From Corynebacterium pseudogenitalium (GTDB lineage Bacteria; Actinomycetota; Actinomycetes; Mycobacteriales; Mycobacteriaceae), in assembly GCF_024453815.1 (NCBI RefSeq), contig NZ_CP072934.1:1364001-1428000 (forward strand): 64,000 nt of DNA. The letters run 5' to 3'. The number at the start of each line of letters is the position of its first letter. The stretch's first letter is position 1. The translations under genes and the position numbers were made by a program. This document shows, piece after piece, positions 58,301 through 64,000 of this stretch. The notes beneath the pieces were generated by a model, which was given only the letters and a program-made list of their open reading frames with translations, had not been told where the DNA came from and ran no database searches.

Positions 58301-58312
58301 ACAGGAGCAGCC

Positions 58313-59299
58313 TTACTCCGCAACGTATGCGTCATGCAATGCAGCCAGAAGCTGATCTTGTACCTGCTCTTTCGTTCCTTGCGCTGAGTACCCCGCAGCC
58401 GGGCGGTGACCACCCCCGCCGAGCGCACTTGCAACGACGGAGACATCTACCTTTGTCGAGCGCAAGGAAATCCCCCACCGCTCCGGGTGGAACTGCTTGA
58501 GTACAACCCCGACGTCACTGCCAACGAGGACACGCGCGTAATCAATTACGGCTTCAACGGCAGTTTGGCTCATCGCTTGCATCGCAGCTTCATCAATACA
58601 CATGAACGAAACTGTGAGATCATCGACTTGGCGTGATTCCAAGCTTGCTAATGCACTACCCATCAAACGTAGGTCATCGGCCGTCATCTCGTCCGAAAGC
58701 TGCAGGGATATGTTCCTTGGATTGAGCCCGAATTCCAACAACTCTCCAGCAAGCGTATGCATTCTCGGGGAACCCCAACGGAAGTTACCTGTGTCGGTGA
58801 CAAGCCCGGAATACAGGCAGTAGGCCAGTTCAGCATCTAACTCGACGCCGAGGTACGTGAACAGCTCCCGGATGATAGTCGTCGTCGATTCAGAATCGAT
58901 AATGAGGTTCCGCGCTCCGAACCCGTCATTCGAACGGTGATGGTCAAGCACGATCACCCGCTCTTGCTGCGCCATAAGCTCAGATTGGTAGCATCCCGTT
59001 CGGTCTACCGAGGCACAATCAACCGTGACGATCAGCCCATCCGCTGGTAACGCTTCCCCATAGACGACCTCATCAACCCCCGGAATAGAGCGCAGGTTAT
59101 TTGCGTGCGGGAATGGCTGGCCGATGTAAGCACTGGCTTCAATTCCGATCTGCCGCAATCCGCGAACAAGAGCGCACGCCGATCCAATCGCATCAGCATC
59201 GGGCTTGATATGGGCCAGCACCGCAACATTCGATGCGCTCTTGATGGCGCCAGCAACTTTGCTAAATTCGGCCTCTGCTTGGGGAAATAACAACGCCAT
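58313..59299 (-). CDS. nrnA: Bifunctional oligoribonuclease/PAP phosphatase NrnA
   Basis: This DHH/DHHA1 phosphoesterase degrades nanoRNA and 3'-phosphoadenosine 5'-phosphate. The 328-residue protein has HIKPDADAIGSA, TVDCAS, the DHH motif in VLDHHRSNDGFG, and the C-terminal GGGGHRPAAGYS of the DHHA1 domain. It starts 5 bases after rbfA and is co-transcribed with it. Confidence 0.94.
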   Translation of the reverse strand: MALLFPQAEAEFSKVAGAIKSASNVAVLAHIKPDADAIGSACALVRGLRQIGIEASAYIGQPFPHANNLRSIPGVDEVVYGEALPADGLIVTVDCASVDRTGCYQSELMAQQERVIVLDHHRSNDGFGARNLIIDSESTTTIIRELFTYLGVELDAELAYCLYSGLVTDTGNFRWGSPRMHTLAGELLEFGLNPRNISLQLSDEMTADDLRLMGSALASLESRQVDDLTVSFMCIDEAAMQAMSQTAVEAVIDYARVLVGSDVGVVLKQFHPERWGISLRSTKVDVSVVASALGGGGHRPAAGYSAQGTKEQVQDQLLAALHDAYVAE

Positions 59300-59304
59300 A
59301 GTGC

Positions 59305-59739
59305 CTACTCTTCAATCGTCTTATACGGGTTTTCCTCACCTGCTGGCTGGGCGTTCTCTCGCAGTCGCGCCAGCTCCTCATCGCGACGACGAGCTTTTTC
59401 CAGCAGCTCTTCCATCCGCGCCGAGGACTCCGGAACCGTATCAAGCTTGAACTCAATCGTAGGAGTAAAGCGGACGCTCAACTGGTCGCCAACAATCTTG
59501 CGGATCTGCCCTCGGTGACGGTGCAGCGCCTCTGCAGCCTGATCGTAGTCCGGCTCGTCGTCGATATTCTTTCCGCGGACCGTGTAGTAGACAGTCGCAT
59601 CATGTAGGTCGCCGGTCATCCGGACGTCCGTAATAGTCACCAATTCGAGGCGACGGTCTTTCACTTCACGCTCTATCGCCGAAGCGACGATCATTTGGAT
59701 CTGCTTCGCCAGGCGCTGCGCGCGAGGGTTCTCTGACAT
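59305..59739 (-). CDS. rbfA: Ribosome-binding factor A
   Basis: RbfA is a 30S maturation factor. The 144-residue protein has the KH-like fold, with [21 protein letters not shown] at the start and the family strand motif [17 protein letters not shown]. The tail is polar and Arg/Glu-rich. It is the second gene after infB, separated by a hairpin, and precedes nrnA. Confidence 0.96.
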   Translation of the reverse strand: MSENPRAQRLAKQIQMIVASAIEREVKDRRLELVTITDVRMTGDLHDATVYYTVRGKNIDDEPDYDQAAEALHRHRGQIRKIVGDQLSVRFTPTIEFKLDTVPESSARMEELLEKARRRDEELARLRENAQPAGEENPYKTIEE

Positions 59740-59820
59740 TTCGTCTCCTTTACTTCATTGGCACTAAACCTCCGAACAGTCTACCCTGCTACGACGCAGC
59801 CCACTACTTCAAGAAAAGAA

Positions 59821-59861
59821 ACGGCCCTGCTCACTTCGCGTTTGCGAAAGAGCAGGGCCGT
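59821..59861 (-). terminator. Hairpin between infB and rbfA
   Basis: ACGGCCCTGCTC (59821-59832) and GAGCAGGGCCGT (59850-59861) form a 12-base stem, with TTTT after it on the plus strand and TTTCTTTT after it on the minus strand. It likely reduces transcription from infB into rbfA. Confidence 0.88.
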
Positions 59862-59875
59862 TTTCTCTCTACCGA

Positions 59876-62635
59876 CTAGTCGCGGGGGACTTCCACCATC
59901 TCGTATGCCTCGATGATGTCGTCGACCTGGATGTCCGGGTAGGACAGCACCATGCCGCACTCGTAGCCCTTTGCAACCTCTGTTGCGTCGTCCTTCTCGC
60001 GTCGCAGCGAGTCGATGGTCGCGTCCGAGGTAACAACATTGCCGTCGCGCACGAGGCGAATCTTCGCTCCACGCTTGACCTTGCCTTCGGTAACCATGCA
60101 GCCTGCGATGAGGCCGACAGAAGATGCCTTGAAGATCTGACGGATCTCGGCCTTGCCCAGGTCCTTCTCTTCGTAGATCGGCTTCAGCATGCCCTTCAGG
60201 GCTGCCTCGACTTCCTCGATCGCCTTGTAGATCACCGAGTAGTAACGGATCTCGACGCCCTCGTTGTTGGCTTCTTCCGTAGCCTTGCCCTCAGCACGGA
60301 CATTGAATGCCACGATGACAGCGTCGGAAGCGGCCGCGAGCACGACGTTGGTCTGGGTAACAGCACCGACGCCACGGTCGATGATGTTTACCTCGACTTC
60401 GTCGTCGACCTCGATCTTGAGCAGCGCCTCCTCCAGAGCTTCCACCGAACCGGCGTTGTCGCCCTTGAGGATGAGGTTGAGCTGGCTGGTCTCCTTGAGC
60501 GCCTGATCCAGGTTCTCCAGAGAGACGCGCTTCTTGTTGCGTGCCTGCATAGCAGCGCGATGACGAGCGTCGCGCTGCGCAGCGATCTGGCGGGCAACAC
60601 GGTCGTCCTCGACTACCAGGAGGTTGTCGCCTGGACCAGGAACGCCATTGAGGCCTTGTACCTGTACCGGGCGGGACGGGCCAGCCTCTTCAACGTCGTT
60701 GCCCCACTCGTCGACCATTCGGCGGACACGGCCGAAGTTGCCGCCCACAACGATGGAGTCGCCGACGCGCAACGTACCGCGCTGCACGATAACGGTGGAG
60801 ACTGGGCCACGGCCACGGTCGAGGTGCGACTCGATAGCCACGCCCTGTGCATCCATGTCCGGGTTCGCCTGCAGCTCGAGAGCTGCGTCGGCGGTCAGCA
60901 AGACTGCCTCGAGCAGTTCGTCGATGCCGGTGCCCTGCTTCGCGGAGATGTCGATGAACATGGTGTCACCGCCGTACTCCTCCGGAACCAGTCCGTATTC
61001 GGTCAGCTGACCACGGATCTTCTCCGGCGAAGCCTCCGGCTTATCCACCTTGTTCACTGCAACCACGATAGGCAGGTCTGCAGCCTTGGCGTGGTTGATA
61101 GCCTCAACCGTCTGTGGCATCACGCCGTCGTCAGCAGCGACAACGAGGATAGCGAGGTCGGTCGACTTCGCACCGCGGGCACGCATTGCCGTGAACGCCT
61201 CGTGACCTGGGGTATCGAGGAAGGTGATCTTACGCTCAACGCCCTCCAGCTCAACGGTGGTCTGGTACGCACCGATGCCCTGGGTAATACCGCCGGCCTC
61301 GCCGCGCCCAACGTTGGCGCGACGAATTGTATCCAGCAAGCGGGTCTTACCGTGGTCCACGTGACCCATGACAGACACCACTGGTGGGCGCTGTTCAAGG
61401 TCCTCTTCGGTGCCTTCATCCTCACCGAACTGGAGGTCGAAGGACTCGAGAAGTTCGCGGTCCTCGTCCTCAGGAGAGACGATCTTAACCTCGTAGTTAA
61501 TTTCGGCACCGAGTAGCTGCAGCGTCTCCTCAGGAACCGACTGCGTTGCCGTTACCATTTCACCAAGGTTGAACAGCGCCTGCACCAGGTTCGATGCTTC
61601 GGTACCGATCTTGTCAGCGAAGTCAGCCAAGGTCGCGCCCTGACGCAGACGCACAGTCTTGCCACCGCCATCGGGAAGACGTACGCCACCGATAACGTTT
61701 GGTGCGTGCATCTCTTCGTACTCGGCCCTCTTCTGACCCTTCGACTTACGACGACGCCCTGGTGCGCCACCTGGACGGCCGAATGCACCAGCGGTTCCGC
61801 CACGACGTCCACCGCGACCGCGGAAACCGCCGCCCTGTGGGCCGCCCGGGCCGTGTCCACCACGGCCGCGGCCGTGCCCACGACCACCACGGTTGTCCGA
61901 CCCAGCCGCCTTGCGTGGCATTTGCGTTGGCGACGGTGCCGCTGCCATATCTGCTGGGGACGGACGACGGCTACCTTGACGCTGCGCGCCAGTCCCGCGA
62001 CCCTGGCCCTGGTTCTGCCCTGGGCGTGGGCCACCTTGGCCACCGCGACCAGGCTGACCACCACGGCCACCCTGTGCACCGCGACCACCTGGACGTGGAG
62101 CTGGTCGTGCCCCACCAGTGTTGGAAGAAAATGGGTTGTTGGCTACCCGTGGGCGGCCACCCGGCTTCGGCATCGGCCGCGGCATACCCGACGGCTTTGG
62201 TGCTGCAGGTTTCGCTGCGGCAGGCTTTGGTGCTGCAGGTTTTGCAGCACTTGGCTTTGGTGCCGCAGGCTTTGCTGCTGCAGGCTTCGGGGCAGCTGGC
62301 TTAGCAGCGCCGGGCTTTGGAGCGGCTGGTGTGGCAGCGCCGGGCTTTGGTGCTGCAGGTTTTGCAGCACTTGGCTTTGGTGCCGCAGGCTTTGCTGCTG
62401 CAGGCTTCGACGCCTTACCAGCGGGCTTCGCTGCATCCTTATCCTTCGCGGATGCTTCTTCTCCGCCACCATTCTTTTGCTCGTACAGTGCCGTCATCTT
62501 CTTGACGACGGGAGGCTCAATGGTGGAGGAAGCTGTCTTTACGAATTCGCCCTCTTCCTTCAGAGTGGCGAGTAGTTCCTTGCTTGTTACGCCGAGTCGT
62601 TTTGCGAGCTCGTGTACGCGTAGCTTTCCGGGCAC
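59876..62635 (-). CDS. infB: Translation initiation factor IF-2
   Basis: IF-2 is the GTPase that brings initiator tRNA to the ribosome. The 919-residue protein starts at GTG 62635 ([21 protein letters not shown]), with AGAGGAG 5 bases upstream. The frame is open 11 codons further but that part has no homology. The N-terminal part is a long Ala/Pro/Lys then Gly/Arg-rich linker, with 67-base DNA repeats. The G domain starts at about residue 430 ([14 protein letters not shown]), with DTPGHEAF and NKVD. It is followed by C-terminal domains 2 to 4. Confidence 0.97.
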   Translation of the reverse strand: MPGKLRVHELAKRLGVTSKELLATLKEEGEFVKTASSTIEPPVVKKMTALYEQKNGGGEEASAKDKDAAKPAGKASKPAAAKPAAPKPSAAKPAAPKPGAATPAAPKPGAAKPAAPKPAAAKPAAPKPSAAKPAAPKPAAAKPAAPKPSGMPRPMPKPGGRPRVANNPFSSNTGGARPAPRPGGRGAQGGRGGQPGRGGQGGPRPGQNQGQGRGTGAQRQGSRRPSPADMAAAPSPTQMPRKAAGSDNRGGRGHGRGRGGHGPGGPQGGGFRGRGGRRGGTAGAFGRPGGAPGRRRKSKGQKRAEYEEMHAPNVIGGVRLPDGGGKTVRLRQGATLADFADKIGTEASNLVQALFNLGEMVTATQSVPEETLQLLGAEINYEVKIVSPEDEDRELLESFDLQFGEDEGTEEDLEQRPPVVSVMGHVDHGKTRLLDTIRRANVGRGEAGGITQGIGAYQTTVELEGVERKITFLDTPGHEAFTAMRARGAKSTDLAILVVAADDGVMPQTVEAINHAKAADLPIVVAVNKVDKPEASPEKIRGQLTEYGLVPEEYGGDTMFIDISAKQGTGIDELLEAVLLTADAALELQANPDMDAQGVAIESHLDRGRGPVSTVIVQRGTLRVGDSIVVGGNFGRVRRMVDEWGNDVEEAGPSRPVQVQGLNGVPGPGDNLLVVEDDRVARQIAAQRDARHRAAMQARNKKRVSLENLDQALKETSQLNLILKGDNAGSVEALEEALLKIEVDDEVEVNIIDRGVGAVTQTNVVLAAASDAVIVAFNVRAEGKATEEANNEGVEIRYYSVIYKAIEEVEAALKGMLKPIYEEKDLGKAEIRQIFKASSVGLIAGCMVTEGKVKRGAKIRLVRDGNVVTSDATIDSLRREKDDATEVAKGYECGMVLSYPDIQVDDIIEAYEMVEVPRD
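62223..62409. repeat. Two identical 67-base direct repeats inside infB
   Basis: Bases 62223-62289 and 62343-62409 are identical and 120 bases apart. They encode [19 protein letters not shown] repeats in the linker of IF-2. The repeats can recombine or slip to change linker length. Confidence 0.9.
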
Positions 62636-62654
62636 GTGTCTCCTCTTAGTTGGG

Positions 62655-62691
62655 CTAGAGGGCGGCACCGGAAACGGCGACCGGCCTCTAG
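62655..62691 (-). other. Stem-loop in infB leader
   Basis: CTAGAGG (62655-62661) and CCTCTAG (62685-62691) flank an inner GC-rich helix, about 20 bases before the infB start. It may influence access to the ribosome-binding site. Confidence 0.5.
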
Positions 62692-62741
62692 ACGTTGATT
62701 ATGACTTTCATCGCTGATGCTGCTTCATTGTTGCGTTCTCA

Positions 62742-63056
62742 TCAGTGTTCGGTCTTCCTTACTTCTGTTGGGTCTTTCGCCTTTTCAGCGAGGTACTTGT
62801 GTACATGACCTACGTCCGCCGGAGCGGACAGACGGAGGGCGCGAGAGAAAGCTCTACGCTCTTCCGCCAGCTTTAATGCATCCCATGTAGGGGTTATCCA
62901 CGCTCCCCGCCCAGGTAATGATCGGGTGGGATCTGCAAGAACAACACCTGGAACAGTACCGTCAGCAACAACCCGGAGCAATTCCCTATCTGGAAGTTTC
63001 CGGCCTGTGGCTATACAGGTGCGACGACGGATTGAGCGTTTGCTCGCTGAAGTCAT
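62742..63056 (-). CDS. ylxR: YlxR (DUF448) family RNA-binding protein
   Basis: This small basic protein between nusA and infB is conserved in Gram-positive bacteria. The 104-residue protein has SIRRRTCIATGRKLP, LVVADGTVPGVVLADPTRS and GRGAWI, the YlxR signature. In B. subtilis it modulates glucose-responsive genes and may bind the RNase P RNA; the role here is inferred. ATG at 63056 has AAGGG 5 bases upstream; a GTG two codons earlier is possible. Confidence 0.9.
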   Translation of the reverse strand: MTSASKRSIRRRTCIATGRKLPDRELLRVVADGTVPGVVLADPTRSLPGRGAWITPTWDALKLAEERRAFSRALRLSAPADVGHVHKYLAEKAKDPTEVRKTEH

Positions 63057-63211
63057 CCACACCCTTCTTCCACATACTCGACATTGCTGAACGGCTATCG
63101 CGTGGCCAACACCACGATGGGAAAATTAGCCACGGACCAGCCTACGCCACTTTGCCAAGTTTTTATAAGCGTTGTGTGAATTCCCAACACAGAGGCCAGG
63201 ATGTGGCGTCG

Positions 63212-64000
63212 TTAATCTGCGGCTGCGTCGGAGTGGATGTCGATCTTCCAACCGGTAAGGCGGGCAGCCAGACGTGCGTTCTGCCCCTCCTTGCCAATCG
63301 CAAGTGACAGCTGGTAGTCAGGCACGGTAACGCGCGCTACTTGCGCCACTGGGTCGACGACCTCGACCTTGACAACCTTCGATGGCGCCAGTGAGTTTCC
63401 AACATACGTAGCCGGATCCTCTGCCCAGTCGATGATGTCGATCTTTTCCCCGCCGAGCTCCTTCATCACGTTTGAGACGCGCGAGCCGCGCGGGCCGATG
63501 CAAGCGCCTTTCGCGTTGACACCCTTCACCGTCGCCCGTACAGCGATCTTGGAGCGGTGCCCCGCCTCACGGGCAATGCCCACGATCTCAACGGTGCCAT
63601 CTGCGATTTCCGGGACCTCAAGCGCGAACAATCCGCGCACGAGCTCAGGGTGCGTGCGCGACAAACTTACCTGCACACGACGGTCAGACTTATTGACGCC
63701 GACTACGTACGCCTTAATGCGGTCACCGTGCTTGAGCGTTTCGGAAGGGATCTTTTCTGCCGGGATGAGCAGGCCATCCTGTGGATCGGCTTCGGTTCCA
63801 AGCTGCACCACGGAGATTCCGCGTGCTTCCGCTTGCGCGTCCCGCTGCACGATGCCTGAGACAACAGTACCTTCGGCGCCGGAGTACTCCTCGTACACGC
63901 GACCAGCTTCGACGGCCAATAGCTTGCCCTTGATGGCGTCGCGCACGGCCCTCGCACCGATTCGAGAAAAGTTGACCGGGGTGGCGTCGTACTCCGAGAT
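63212..64000 (-). CDS. nusA: Transcription termination/antitermination factor NusA (5' part outside window)
   Basis: The frame is open to the right edge, so the N-terminal part is missing; 262 residues remain. The visible part includes the S1 domain (GTVVSGIVQRD) and two KH domains (GACIGPRGSRVSNVMKEL and LAIGKEGQNARLAARLTGW). The end is the short C-terminus typical of actinobacterial NusA. It heads the nusA-ylxR-infB-rbfA cluster. Confidence 0.96.
   Translation of the reverse strand: MSEYDATPVNFSRIGARAVRDAIKGKLLAVEAGRVYEEYSGAEGTVVSGIVQRDAQAEARGISVVQLGTEADPQDGLLIPAEKIPSETLKHGDRIKAYVVGVNKSDRRVQVSLSRTHPELVRGLFALEVPEIADGTVEIVGIAREAGHRSKIAVRATVKGVNAKGACIGPRGSRVSNVMKELGGEKIDIIDWAEDPATYVGNSLAPSKVVKVEVVDPVAQVARVTVPDYQLSLAIGKEGQNARLAARLTGWKIDIHSDAAAD

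Noticed and set aside
60560..61516. 318-codon open frame opposite infB
   Set aside because: Antisense to the IF-2 G domain; no homology expected.

Overview
The window is ordinary chromosomal core sequence from an actinobacterium, most likely a Corynebacterium. The evidence is the gene content and order: sigB-dtxR, oxyR beside ahpC/ahpD, lexA beside a DivS-like gene, sugR-fruK-fruA-ptsH, the miaA/miaB/recX/recA block, the bioYMN ECF biotin transporter, clgR-cinA-pgsA, ftsK-rnj-dapA-thyX-dapB, pnp-rpsO, ribF/truB, and nusA-ylxR-infB-rbfA. I found no tRNA, rRNA, insertion sequence, prophage, CRISPR array or toxin-antitoxin pair, and no gene-free stretch longer than 300 bases. The largest gaps (about 140 to 210 bases) hold promoters, SOS boxes or a riboswitch.

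Layout. 1-8.5 kb: the end of a methyltransferase gene, dtd, stress sigma factor sigB behind a SigH-type promoter, iron regulator dtxR, a DUF4192 protein, a PAC2 protein and a large Ski2/HelY-like helicase. 8.5-17 kb: peroxide defence (ahpC-ahpD, oxyR), hrpA, nrdR, and the SOS pair divS-like/lexA. 16.6-23.2 kb: sugar uptake and amino-sugar metabolism (sugR, fruK, fruA, ptsH, nagB) with the uracil permease uraA. 23.2-34.6 kb: hflX, two unknown proteins (one with a Gly/Cys-rich tail), miaA, a class III dioxygenase-like protein, a DUF349 protein, a GNAT-type protein, miaB, recX-recA with an SOS box, and a DUF3046 protein. 34.7-40.7 kb: bioYMN under a BioQ-like operator, pspA, clgR-cinA-pgsA, a YciI protein and terC behind a manganese (yybP-ykoY) riboswitch. 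40.7-52.5 kb: ftsK, a TIGR03085 protein, RNase J, lysine/DAP synthesis (dapA, dapB), thyX, a lipoprotein, pnp and rpsO. 52.6-64 kb: nucleoside hydrolase, ribF, truB, a phosphopantetheinyl transferase/hydrolase pair, a MATE exporter, nrnA, rbfA, infB, ylxR and the 3' part of nusA.

Regulation seen in the sequence. There is a SigH-type promoter at sigB, LexA-type boxes at lexA and recA, a BioQ-like operator on bioY, and a complete riboswitch with Shine-Dalgarno sequestration at terC that also moves the terC start to a TTG. There is a large inverted repeat between sugR and fruK. In many genes a TANNNT -10 box lies only 4 to 8 nt before the start codon, which suggests leaderless mRNAs. Several starts had to be moved inward from the longest open frame (hflX, ribF, pnp, infB, miaB, terC, pptT and others). 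Reasons are given in each entry.

I saw no wholly new multi-gene system. The items most worth a second look are the terC riboswitch architecture, the Gly/Cys-tailed protein at 24824-25588, the palindromes around sugR/fruK, upstream of pspA and at the rnj/TIGR03085 junction, and the neighbouring PptT/PptH-like antagonistic enzymes.
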